Below are positions 7,051-14,601 of a stretch of DNA of 16,756 nt, piece by piece; position 1 is the first letter of the stretch; every line of letters starts with the position of its first letter. The notes beneath the pieces are model-generated. The model made no database searches. It was not told where the DNA came from and worked only from the letters and a program-made list of their open reading frames with translations. The translations under genes and the position numbers were made by a program. Origin of the DNA: TMED161 sp964532515 (GTDB lineage Bacteria; Fidelibacterota; Marinisomatia; SCGC-AAA003-L08; D37C17); assembly GCA_964532515.1 (NCBI GenBank), contig CAZHKH010000023.1, positions 1 to 16,756 on the forward strand. Direction: 5' to 3'.

Positions 7051-8784
7051 CTAAAGCCCCACAGCATTAGAATCCGCTCTAGGGTCAGCTCCACCGATAA
7101 GTACACCTGATTCTTCATCTAGGAAAATTCCGCAAAGTCCAGATGCTCGATAGCCCCATTCCGATAACCATCGTAGTTTGTGCCCTCTATTCACCAATTC
7201 CCCAGCAACATCCTGAGTGATTCTACCCTCTAACTCCAAAAGTCCAGGTTCATACTTGTGTGGCCAGAACGAGTCAGGATGACTCCAACTGCCTACCCTT
7301 GGCTCTTCTACTGCCTGTTGTGGATCCATATCAAATTCCACCATGTTTAGGAACATCTGTACCATACCCTGCACTTGCATATCACCTCCCGGGGTACCAA
7401 ATGGCATGCTCAGTTTTCCATTCTTAAAAACCATAGCAGGATTGGGTGTTAGTCTGGGACGTTTCCATGGCTCCAACCGTGACGGATGGTCTCTATCAAG
7501 CCATGTTTGGGTCCCTCTTCCGGATACTATCATGCCCAATCCAGGTACCATTGGGGTAGGCCCTATTCCATCACTTGGAGTCGCCGAAAAAGCATTCCCC
7601 CACTTATCAACAACACATGTGTAACTGGTATCTGGTTCTGTGGTTCCTTTCTTCTCCCTTGGAACTGAAACGTCAGTTCTACCATTACCCGCCTGATGTT
7701 CCCATGGATCTCCCATAGGTGGCATCTCTGGCCAGGCTTTTCTCCAATTAAATAAGTCTTTTCGCTCCAAGGCGTAACGTTTTGACAAAAGACCAACACC
7801 TGGGACATCAATAAAATCTGGATCCCCAAAGAAATAGTGCCTATCAGAATAGGCCAACTTGAATGCCTCTATCAAAGCATGAATATAATCTGCAGAGTTG
7901 TGACCGAGTCCCTTTAAATCAAAATTCTCCAAAATGTTCATAACATTTATCAAAGTCGGACCTTGACACCAAAATCCTGATGAATATAGAGTGTGCCCGT
8001 TATAAGTTCCTTTCTCTGGTTCCTCAATTGTCACAGAGAAATCAGCCATATCTTGTAGAGTAAGAAATCCTCCTTCCTTATCTGAAAGATCAACCATTTT
8101 TTCCGCAATTTCACCCTTATAAAAGTAATCACGTACAGCTCTGATAGCTCCTGCTCTGCCCTTGATTGTTGCCGATTGCTCGACTTCAATCATGTTAGTT
8201 AAAACGCGGGCCAAATCCTTTTGCACCAATGGTTCTGGATATTTCAATAAACGTCCGCCATTGCTAAAAACCTCTCCATCGTAAGGCCATCTGTGCACTT
8301 GCAATTTCCCGTCATTAATAGAGGCGTGTAATTCCCTACTTATTGGAAAACCTCGTCTAGCTAAATTAAGTGCCGGGCCTACGACTTGTTCGAACGACAT
8401 AGTTCCAAACCGTTCCAAGGCGGTAACCCAGGCATCAAATGCTGCAGGAACAACACATCTAGCCATGCCATCAGGAATCTTCCCAAATGTTTTTACAAAA
8501 TGTTCCCTATCGGCTCCCCTAGGCCAACGACCGAGACCGCTGATAGAAACCACACGGTTTTCATTTTTGATATATAAAAGGATCGGGGCAACTCCTGCTA
8601 TGCTTGTCCTATGTGGCTGGGTGACATTTATGGCAAGACCACTTGCTACTCCAGCGTCTACAGCATTACCCCCCATATTCAATATTTCATATCCTGCCAG
8701 TGAGGCAAAGTGGTTACCCGAAGAAACCATGTGACTAAGCCCCAACGCAGGTGGCCTATAAGACAATATACCTCTAGACAACAA
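7051..8784 (-). CDS. Gamma-glutamyltransferase-family Ntn hydrolase
   Basis: Member of the GGT family, whose precursors self-cleave to free an N-terminal threonine nucleophile. The 577 residues match the family. Visible features are GGNAVDAGVASGLAINVTQP (38-57), the family core LIEAFKLAYSDR (304-315), the predicted cleavage and nucleophile site at T386 in PDTSYTCVVDKWGN, and the GTPGG loop (463-467), usually GSPGG. There is no signal peptide, so it should be cytoplasmic, unlike periplasmic E. coli GGT. Where E. coli has the glutamate-binding arginine in DFREMAP, this protein reads SGLGRWP, so a true gamma-glutamyl substrate is doubtful. Other family members hydrolyse oxamate or acyl-amide substrates. 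The start is TTG at 8784, backed by GGAGG six bases upstream. Confidence 0.88.
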   Translation of the reverse strand: MLSRGILSYRPPALGLSHMVSSGNHFASLAGYEILNMGGNAVDAGVASGLAINVTQPHRTSIAGVAPILLYIKNENRVVSISGLGRWPRGADREHFVKTFGKIPDGMARCVVPAAFDAWVTALERFGTMSFEQVVGPALNLARRGFPISRELHASINDGKLQVHRWPYDGEVFSNGGRLLKYPEPLVQKDLARVLTNMIEVEQSATIKGRAGAIRAVRDYFYKGEIAEKMVDLSDKEGGFLTLQDMADFSVTIEEPEKGTYNGHTLYSSGFWCQGPTLINVMNILENFDLKGLGHNSADYIHALIEAFKLAYSDRHYFFGDPDFIDVPGVGLLSKRYALERKDLFNWRKAWPEMPPMGDPWEHQAGNGRTDVSVPREKKGTTEPDTSYTCVVDKWGNAFSATPSDGIGPTPMVPGLGMIVSGRGTQTWLDRDHPSRLEPWKRPRLTPNPAMVFKNGKLSMPFGTPGGDMQVQGMVQMFLNMVEFDMDPQQAVEEPRVGSWSHPDSFWPHKYEPGLLELEGRITQDVAGELVNRGHKLRWLSEWGYRASGLCGIFLDEESGVLIGGADPRADSNAVGL

Positions 8785-8814
8785 AGTATTCCTCCATGAT
8801 CACTGTTTAGCTAG

Positions 8815-8843
8815 AGCATAGAAAGACCTGTCTAACGTGTCAA
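8815..8843 (-). promoter_or_regulatory. Sigma-70-type promoter of the GGT-family gene
   Basis: On the minus strand a perfect -35 TTGACA (8843-8838) is followed after 17 bases by -10 TATGCT (8820-8815). It lies in the 81-base gap after otsB. Initiation near 8808 would give a short leader with GGAGG at 8791-8795. It indicates independent transcription of this gene. Confidence 0.65.
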
Positions 8844-8865
8844 CTTATAGCCAACACATTAAGGA

Positions 8866-9660
8866 TCATGTCAAACCAATTTCGTATATTTTCGCAAGGA
8901 ACTTATGCACCTCATCGGTGTTTTTAAGAGAATACCGTGCATAGGTTTTGGGGTAGTCTTCTGAAACCAATATCCCGAAGCCATAGTCACGAACACATAG
9001 AAACGCATCTTCATCAGTAACATCATCGCCTATGTACAAAGGAACAAGCCCTCTCTTTAAACAGTTTAGGATCCACTCAACGGCAGATCCTTTATTCCAA
9101 TCTATTCTAGGCCTTATCTGATAGACCTTTTTCCCGTAGGTTACTTCTAGGTCGGGAAAGTGCGCCAAAAGTCTTTGAATTTTTATGTGCACCTTCGCAA
9201 TATCCCGTTTAGAAAGTTCCCTATAGTGGACAGCTACTGTATAAATGCCATGTTCCAGAATTATTCCTGGTAGTTGTCTTAACAATAAACCTAATTCTCT
9301 ATAGACGTTATCGATTAAATGTTTGAATGGTTTCCCTTGATCCAACTCGAGATTAGATCCTTTTGGGCCAACTATTCTGAGTCCATGACTACTCGCATAG
9401 AAAACCTCGTCAACTCTGACAAATTTCCTCAATTGTTCTTGAGATCTTCCGCTAACTATGCTTGTAGGAAACCTATTTGCCAGAAGATAAATTAGTTGCT
9501 GAGCTTGTGAATCAATGGTCGCCTGTTCAGGTCTAGAAACAATGGGAGATAAAGTCCCATCGTAGTCCAAAAACAAAGCCACATTCCTAAGACATCTATT
9601 CTGTCTCAATAACTTAAACGCCGACGGAAGGGTTTCACGAGTCAATGATGACTGGTTCAT
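8866..9660 (-). CDS. otsB: Trehalose-6-phosphate phosphatase (HAD superfamily)
   Basis: Dephosphorylates trehalose 6-phosphate to trehalose, the last step of the OtsA-OtsB compatible-solute pathway. The 264 residues carry all HAD motifs in order: FLDYDGTLSPI (30-40; D32 nucleophile, D34 acid/base), SIVSGRS (67-73), K190 in the DWNKGSA motif and GDDVTDEDAF (211-220). The cap-domain region has the family-typical SSHGLRI and LEHGIYTVAVHYR. No otsA (synthase) is adjacent, so the substrate must come from elsewhere, or a related sugar phosphate is the target (glucosylglycerol- and mannosylglycerate-type phosphatases look similar). The ATG at 9660 has no well-placed Shine-Dalgarno site. The gene follows the aldolase by 13 bases, so coupling from upstream translation is likely. 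Confidence 0.88.
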   Translation of the reverse strand: MNQSSLTRETLPSAFKLLRQNRCLRNVALFLDYDGTLSPIVSRPEQATIDSQAQQLIYLLANRFPTSIVSGRSQEQLRKFVRVDEVFYASSHGLRIVGPKGSNLELDQGKPFKHLIDNVYRELGLLLRQLPGIILEHGIYTVAVHYRELSKRDIAKVHIKIQRLLAHFPDLEVTYGKKVYQIRPRIDWNKGSAVEWILNCLKRGLVPLYIGDDVTDEDAFLCVRDYGFGILVSEDYPKTYARYSLKNTDEVHKFLAKIYEIGLT

Positions 9661-9673
9661 TGGTTAAAACTAG

Positions 9674-10531
9674 CTATCCTGAAACTTTACGGGCATGATC
9701 TATCATAGCACTGGGTTTTGTTTGCATATCGGTTAACATGGTAAATCCCTCCTCAAGTCTCTTGTCTACTTCTGTGGGATTTCGAGCTCCTGTGGCACAG
9801 GGGACTCCATTTCTCTTACAAATCTTAAGTACTTCTAAAATGGCATCCTGCACATCGCTGTGTCCTGTAGCAGCACCACCGAGGCCCATGTCAACAGATA
9901 AATCCCCAGCGCCTGCCATTATCACACCAATGCCTTTTTCGCGTTCTAATATGTCCGAAAGGTTTTTTACGCCCTTTACGGTCTCAATAATCCCAATAAT
10001 CAATAATTCCCCGTCCGAATCTAGAGGCCATAAGTCAGCTTTCTCAGTATATTCTTCGACTGATAAACCCCAATATCGGACGGCAAAATCGTGAGGGTGC
10101 CAACCCCGTTGTCCTTTCGGTTCATAATCTGCGGCACCAAGCCGTTGTGGATACCTAGACGCTACAACCGCCGCTCTAGCATCTTCTACTGTTTCCAACA
10201 CAGGCATCATAATTCCATATGGCCCCAAATCTAAAGTATGTTTAATAATCCATTGATTCTGTTCTCTAGTATTCGGGGTCACTCTGACAATGGGAGTGGG
10301 ATGAGCCTGTAGACTACCTGTTTCTAATATCCTTTTTCTACTAATCAGCGCCTGTAATGTCATACGGAGTTTCGAAAAATCTAATCCGTGATGCTCATTC
10401 TCTATTAGACAATAATCGTAGCCTGAATCCGTAACCCAAATGGTATCGTCCAAATTTCCATTGTTAACCCAAGCCCCAAAGGCCGGTTTTCCTTGTTCGA
10501 ATCGTTCTATTATTCGGTTTAGACGTGCCAT
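9674..10531 (-). CDS. HpcH/HpaI-type class II aldolase
   Basis: Cytoplasmic metal-dependent pyruvate or oxaloacetate aldolase of the PEP/pyruvate TIM-barrel superfamily. Such enzymes cleave 2-keto-3-deoxy sugar acids or 4-hydroxy-2-ketoacids. The 285 residues are slightly longer than HpaI (about 260). Visible residues are the catalytic histidine H47 in ENEHHGL, the substrate arginine R83 in PIVRV, and the metal ligands E183 in GIIETVKG and D210 in GAGDLSVDMGL. An insertion at about 131-172 (GQRGWHPHDFA and after) is longer than in the classical enzymes. The ATG at 10531 is backed by GGAG seven bases upstream. It is first in a pair with otsB, under a strong promoter (10561-10589). The substrate cannot be deduced; citrate lyase beta-like activity is less likely. 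Confidence 0.88.
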   Translation of the reverse strand: MARLNRIIERFEQGKPAFGAWVNNGNLDDTIWVTDSGYDYCLIENEHHGLDFSKLRMTLQALISRKRILETGSLQAHPTPIVRVTPNTREQNQWIIKHTLDLGPYGIMMPVLETVEDARAAVVASRYPQRLGAADYEPKGQRGWHPHDFAVRYWGLSVEEYTEKADLWPLDSDGELLIIGIIETVKGVKNLSDILEREKGIGVIMAGAGDLSVDMGLGGAATGHSDVQDAILEVLKICKRNGVPCATGARNPTEVDKRLEEGFTMLTDMQTKPSAMIDHARKVSG

Positions 10532-10560
10532 AGCTATTCTCCATAATCAAGTATTTACCG

Positions 10561-10589
10561 ATGATATCCGAAGGTAGAGCGAGTGGCAA
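10561..10589 (-). promoter_or_regulatory. Promoter of the aldolase-otsB unit
   Basis: On the minus strand -35 TTGCCA (10589-10584) is followed after 17 bases by -10 TATCAT (10566-10561); each box differs from consensus at one position. Initiation near 10554 gives a leader of about 22 bases. Its -35 box directly abuts the -35 box of the divergent OsmC-family promoter. Confidence 0.7.
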
Positions 10590-10619
10590 TTGACGATTTA
10601 ATAGAAGCAAACCTATACT
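10590..10619 (+). promoter_or_regulatory. Promoter of the OsmC-family selenoprotein gene
   Basis: The -35 TTGACG (10590-10595) is followed after 18 bases by -10 TATACT (10614-10619); each box has five of six consensus bases. Initiation near 10626 gives a leader of about 42 bases with GGAG at 10659-10662. No operator palindrome is evident. Confidence 0.7.
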
Positions 10620-10667
10620 GCCACCAAGTAACTCATTTATTTCACACACGCCTGAAATGGAGAGATA

Positions 10668-11186
10668 ATGGTAATAAATAACCCAAAAGATTATGTTGAG
10701 TACGACCCAATGGCTAACATCAAGGGCCCTGTCCGCTGGAATTCAGTCGAAGCCACAGCGGAAATCGTATTGGATCAAGTTAAGAAAGGCAGAGCTAAAC
10801 AATGGGAAGTAATTTGTGACGAAGGCCCAAGCTTGGGTAGCTACGACTTAGGTCCAATGCCATTACAATATTTCGGATGGGCAATATTGTTTTGAGAAAT
10901 GACCCAAATTGCGCGGTACGCGCAATTCAAAAAAATTAAGATAGATAATGTTAAGGGATCAATTAAACTAAACCTACGTATGGTCGGATCGGTACTACTC
11001 GAAACCATAGATGTAACAGGATCAACGATAGAAACCGACTATAAAATACAATCATCTGAAGATGATGAAACTATAATATCTATAATAAAGTTGGCTAGAA
11101 AAGGATGTTGGGCTCGTCAAATGGTAGCAAACCCCACTGCTTTCACAGATACTGTGGTACTGAACGGTGAAACGATCAAAGTTTAA
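10668..11186 (+). CDS. OsmC-family peroxidase, predicted selenoprotein (in-frame TGA at 10893-10895)
   Basis: One reading frame runs from ATG 10668 to the TAA ending at 11186, broken only by TGA at 10893-10895. Reading the TGA as selenocysteine gives 172 residues with Sec at 76. The N-terminal half has the OsmC pattern of beta strands and then CDEGPSLGSYDLGPMPLQYFGWAILF. The other side continues EMTQIARYAQFKK. This aligns with the usual central OsmC helix (GPNPxEYLLAALGAC, then xxMTxRxYAxxKG), putting the TGA on the peroxidatic cysteine. The second redox cysteine is kept as C147 in KGCWARQMVANPT. OsmC/Ohr proteins reduce hydroperoxides in the cytoplasm. The ATG is supported by GGAG five bases upstream. 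The internal ATG at 10899 has no ribosome-binding site of its own, which argues against two separate genes. A SECIS-like hairpin follows the TGA. A simple nonsense mutation is the alternative. The gene has its own promoter and ends 46 bases before the convergent M20 gene. Confidence 0.85.
10890..10932 (+). promoter_or_regulatory. Predicted bacterial SECIS element
   Basis: A perfect inverted repeat, AATTGCGCG (10907-10915) and CGCGCAATT (10919-10927), encloses loop GTA (10916-10918). Twenty bases lie between the TGA and the loop, and the loop begins with G. Both agree with the published bacterial SECIS pattern (loop roughly 16-37 bases after the UGA, G in the first two loop positions). If the closing G-C pair opens, the loop is GGTAC, also G-led. 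A lower helix TTTTG (10890-10894) with CAAAA (10928-10932) embeds the TGA, with 12 unpaired bases (10895-10906) on the 5' side. The element would recruit SelB-GTP-Sec-tRNA. It is fully inside the coding sequence. Confidence 0.78.
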
Positions 11187-11232
11187 TTATTCTACAACGT
11201 ACTTCAGGCCCAACACTAAAAACACACCGGCA

Positions 11233-12696
11233 TCAACTTAACCCGGCATAATTGTATAAAATCGTCGCAAATCCTTTCTCTGAACCGGCCATTCCATAAA
11301 CCTTTTCGTTACCCTCTATAACATAATATTCATCGATGGCATGAGCCTTGCCACCATGCCCTAAGCCTCCCATTGCCAAAGGTAATCCCAAAACGCGCCC
11401 GAAAAGATACCCAGGCCAATAAGGTCCCATTTGCGCTACCCCTGTCCCTGGCAACATCTCATACTCTACTTCAAACTGTTTGTACATTTTCAGCAAGGCC
11501 CTCGAAATATCTGTTGTGTAATCCGCTTCTATCCAAGGAACATCACCAATTATTCGTATGGTTACGTCAGAGTAACCATGTTTGTCGAGATGGGTCCTGA
11601 GTTTCTTCATTAGATCCGGTCCATCCTGATTGGGCACATATCGACAATTATGCTTAGAAGTAACCTTATCAGGCATAATAGATCCAGCTGTACCAGGTTC
11701 GGTCAATCCCCCCCAGATACCATCCAGATTAATACTTGTGCCGTAGAGAGCTTCCATTAACATTGACCTCGAGTCCAATCCTTCAATAAATCCACCTATT
11801 CCAAGATTGGCAATTGAAGCATCCATGTTAACCAATTTGAGAGTCTTTTCTATGAGGCCTCTATCTTCTTCTTTGGGTCCCTCCATAGAATCGTACCACC
11901 CATCAACAAGAATCTTATTTCCACTGTGATCTACCAAAGTAGAAAGCATCTGAATATGGCGCCAAGCAGGAGAGTCAACGGTTCGTTTATAACCCCCATG
12001 AATCGGTCCTGCCATAGGGCCCCTTCCCCAACTCGCCCCACTAGTCTCGAGCTCAATATAAACACATCCCTCTGATCCATTATGGGGAATAGCTATCCCA
12101 CGTCCATTTTGTCGTCCAAAACCCAGCATACAATCCGCTTGGGAAAGCCTATCCTTCCGATCAAACACAAATTTACGAAGCCCTATACTCATTCGTTCTT
12201 CATCACCCTCAGCTATGATGAACAGATTAACGGGCAAATTTCCTGTCACTGCACGAATTGAATCCAACGAATTAATCATGGCCATTTGAGGACCTTTACT
12301 ATTCACAGCCCCCCTACCTATCAGGACGTTTTTAAAGGGTGCTTGCTCTCTGATCTTGGCCCCATAGGGATGACTACTCCAAGCATTGACATCAAAAATT
12401 GGCATTGTGTCGTACATCATATAAAGAATCACAGTCAATGGTGCTCCAGCGTCGTATTCCGCATAAACTACTGGATTACCTTTAGCTCCCCATTCGGTAA
12501 CACCGACATCAACCACCTCGGTATATTGACAACCTATTCCCTCAAAATAGCTTCTAGTAAGCTCCGCGCACTCCCAAATACCCTCACCTGTATTAGATAC
12601 GCTTGGTTGTCTTATCCACTCTTGAAGCTTGGCAACATGGGCTTCCGAATTCTTATCTATATGGTCATATATTTTTTGCAGCTCTTGGGAAACCAT
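11233..12696 (-). CDS. M20-family peptidase-like protein with altered metal site
   Basis: Cytoplasmic M20/M28-clan amidohydrolase fold. Members hydrolyse dipeptides, N-acyl amino acids or carbamoyl amides using two zinc ions. The 487 residues match the large dipeptidase/ArgE-type members. The family order is visible: EWIRQPSVSNTGEG (26-39), the first metal motif region ILYMMYDTMP (90-99), IGRGAVNSKG (126-135), the catalytic EGDEERMS (163-170) and the last metal motif GHGGKAHAIDE (446-456). Two ligands are changed. The histidine of the HxD pair is M94 (codon 12415-12417), though D96 is kept. The bridging aspartate of RGAxD is N132 (12301-12303). Either this subfamily uses another metal arrangement or the activity differs. 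The ATG at 12696 has GAGG six bases upstream. It lies 122 bases after the nitroreductase gene, with a mediocre promoter candidate (TTAACT, 17 bases, TAGTAT) in the gap. Confidence 0.85.
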   Translation of the reverse strand: MVSQELQKIYDHIDKNSEAHVAKLQEWIRQPSVSNTGEGIWECAELTRSYFEGIGCQYTEVVDVGVTEWGAKGNPVVYAEYDAGAPLTVILYMMYDTMPIFDVNAWSSHPYGAKIREQAPFKNVLIGRGAVNSKGPQMAMINSLDSIRAVTGNLPVNLFIIAEGDEERMSIGLRKFVFDRKDRLSQADCMLGFGRQNGRGIAIPHNGSEGCVYIELETSGASWGRGPMAGPIHGGYKRTVDSPAWRHIQMLSTLVDHSGNKILVDGWYDSMEGPKEEDRGLIEKTLKLVNMDASIANLGIGGFIEGLDSRSMLMEALYGTSINLDGIWGGLTEPGTAGSIMPDKVTSKHNCRYVPNQDGPDLMKKLRTHLDKHGYSDVTIRIIGDVPWIEADYTTDISRALLKMYKQFEVEYEMLPGTGVAQMGPYWPGYLFGRVLGLPLAMGGLGHGGKAHAIDEYYVIEGNEKVYGMAGSEKGFATILYNYAGLS

Positions 12697-12818
12697 AGCT
12701 CACCTCTGAAAGAATTTCTTGGAATTTACCATACTAGCCACAATGTGCACCATAGTTAATTCCATCATAACCCTGGCGTACTAATCAACTTACGACGCCA
12801 TAACCAAAATGTTTCTCT

Positions 12819-13412
12819 TCAAATGCCTAAGGGGGCTCCCCATCGCCCAGAAAAAACGAATTGATCAAAAGCCTTTCTGGATCGCAACGCTTCATCTCTC
12901 TCCTTGAGTCCTACATCCACCTTGCTGGCATCCCCATAATATCCCACAGCTCCTGCAGTTAAAGGTTTGTTATCTTCTGGTATGTAAAATGTCTTTCGAA
13001 TTTTGTCAGGAGAGAATCCAGCCATAAGATGAGCATACATACCCAAGTCTATGGCTTGTAGCAGCAGATTTTGTAGAGCCAAACCCAAGTCATGCTCAGA
13101 ATGCATGAAAGGCTTGCCTGAGTAATCTGGTTGGTTAGCTACTGCTATAAACAAAACAGGACAGTTACCGGCCCATTTTTTGTTACCATCGTACAATGTG
13201 TCAAGAATCATCTGGTGTGTTTTATCAAAGTTTACTCCTACAATGAATCTCCAAGACTGCTCGTTGCCGCATGAAGGAGCCCATCTTGCTGCCTCGAATA
13301 GGGATCCTATGTTATCTATATCCACAGGTCTATCAGGATCGAAAATCCTGGGACTCCAACGACGAGAGATCAATTCGCTAATCGGATATTTGACTTCGGC
13401 CATTTTTTCCAT
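12819..13412 (-). CDS. Nitroreductase-family FMN oxidoreductase
   Basis: FMN-dependent, NAD(P)H-using flavoprotein of the NfsB/NfnB-type fold, normally a cytoplasmic dimer. The 197 residues are typical. Family features are the N-terminal FMN-phosphate motif SRRWSPRIFDP (16-26), EAARWAPSCGNEQSWRFIV (40-58) and the helix LGLALQNLLLQAIDLGMYAHLM (109-130). A short C-terminal tail, SGRWGAP, follows. Members reduce nitro groups, quinones, enones or halogenated aromatics; the substrate is not readable here. ATG 13412 is preceded by GGGGTGG. An in-frame ATG at 13403 is an alternative. The gene starts 14 bases after the phosphotriesterase-family gene ends, so the two very likely share a transcript and may act on one substrate. 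Confidence 0.9.
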   Translation of the reverse strand: MEKMAEVKYPISELISRRWSPRIFDPDRPVDIDNIGSLFEAARWAPSCGNEQSWRFIVGVNFDKTHQMILDTLYDGNKKWAGNCPVLFIAVANQPDYSGKPFMHSEHDLGLALQNLLLQAIDLGMYAHLMAGFSPDKIRKTFYIPEDNKPLTAGAVGYYGDASKVDVGLKERDEALRSRKAFDQFVFSGRWGAPLGI

Positions 13413-13426
13413 TATCCACCCCTTAA

Positions 13427-14476
13427 CTATACAAATGTCAAAATTCTACTTGGAGTTGCTATAAGCATCTTATCTATCTGAGTCTCAGATATTCCCATAA
13501 TGTTCATCCTAGGAATTACATTATCCAATATATGGGAAAATCCATGGCCTCCATATTTAGTCAATCTATGCTTAGTACAGATGTCATGAGCAATCACGAT
13601 CTGATCTCCAAAACCTTCTTCTATTAAGCACCTAATCTGATCAATTCTCTGGCTATCATTTGGCATTGGATTATCCGAAAAGGGATAATAAGAACTTTCA
13701 TGGCCAAATAAATCCCATTCAAGAATCACTCCTGTTTTCGCTAGAGTTAACATCTTTTCTCGGGAAAAAATTGTCCGCTCAACATGAGAAATTACAGTCC
13801 TCTCGAGATCTACCCCAATCTTTTCCAACTCCTTGATAATTTCGAACGGTGAATCTTCGTGACGACCAGGATGAATGAGAAGCGGAGCCCCGGTTTCTTT
13901 GTGAGCCTGTCCACCTGCTCGTACAGCCTTTTTTTCGTTGGGATCCCACGGCCAAGAACACCCAATCTCACCAATTATTCCGGACTTAACTCCACTATTA
14001 TCTACCCCAATTGTAATATCTCGTACAATCTCGTTTGTCAGATCTTCTTCACTTTTCCATCGCATGTCAGGTGGATGGCTCGCGGCGACATAATGACTCG
14101 TTCCCATTATTATATTCAATCCTGTTGCTTCGGAAATTCTCATTAATCCCAGAGGATTACGACCTATACCTATGTTCGTGGCATCAACTATGGAGCAACC
14201 TCCAAGATCAGCAAATCTGCTAGCTTCTTCAATAGCAATATCTTCTTGATCTAGCACCAGATTGTCTCGATTACTTCTCCAGTTATAACGTAGCCATCCC
14301 AGTATCCCCATAGATACAGGCTCTGACGCTAAACTTGAAGGGTGTCGACTCTTGGGCTCCTCAAAAACAACACTGAAGTCTATCAGCAAATGTTCGTGAG
14401 ACATTGTAATCCCCAATTCTTCTGGGTTTATGGCCCCAAGGACTGTCTGAATTTTACCGGCCATAGAAGAAATCAC
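13427..14476 (-). CDS. Phosphotriesterase-family metal hydrolase
   Basis: Binuclear metal TIM-barrel hydrolase of the phosphotriesterase (PTE/PHP/PLL) family; members act as lactonases, esterases or phosphotriesterases. The 349 residues are typical. Metal ligands are seen in order: H27 and H29 in SHEHLL, E170 in GIIGEIG (glutamate replaces the carboxylated lysine of classical PTE, as in E. coli PHP), H202 in LIHPGRH, H231 in VISHVERT and D298 in IAHDIC. The complete set of ligands suggests an active enzyme. The start is GTG at 14476, because GGGAG lies eight bases upstream, while the ATG four codons later (14464) would be too far. It heads a two-gene unit with the nitroreductase. A lactonase-type role in ring or ester catabolism is inference. 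Confidence 0.9.
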   Translation of the reverse strand: MISSMAGKIQTVLGAINPEELGITMSHEHLLIDFSVVFEEPKSRHPSSLASEPVSMGILGWLRYNWRSNRDNLVLDQEDIAIEEASRFADLGGCSIVDATNIGIGRNPLGLMRISEATGLNIIMGTSHYVAASHPPDMRWKSEEDLTNEIVRDITIGVDNSGVKSGIIGEIGCSWPWDPNEKKAVRAGGQAHKETGAPLLIHPGRHEDSPFEIIKELEKIGVDLERTVISHVERTIFSREKMLTLAKTGVILEWDLFGHESSYYPFSDNPMPNDSQRIDQIRCLIEEGFGDQIVIAHDICTKHRLTKYGGHGFSHILDNVIPRMNIMGISETQIDKMLIATPSRILTFV

Positions 14477-14601
14477 TAAGTTGACTCCCTAGACCCATAT
14501 ATCATGTCTGAGATTCTGACCGTGCAGACGGAACCTATTAATCTAAGCCCAAAAATTGTGCAAGTTACAGAACCACGAGATCTATACAGACTAAATCTCG
14601 C

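Noticed and set aside
10893..10895. Nonsense mutation making the OsmC gene a pseudogene
   Set aside because: Both sides stay in the same frame and keep conserved OsmC residues, the stop is TGA exactly at the redox cysteine, and a SECIS-like hairpin follows. A random nonsense mutation would not explain all of these.
10899..11186. Independent 95-residue gene starting at ATG 10899
   Set aside because: There is no ribosome-binding site or promoter, and the product would be only the second half of an OsmC domain. It is better read as the continuation of the gene at 10668.
14576..14600. Inverted repeat CGAGAT/ATCTCG after the amidohydrolase stop as a terminator
   Set aside because: The stem is only 6 bp with a 13-base loop, and no T-tract follows on the minus strand.
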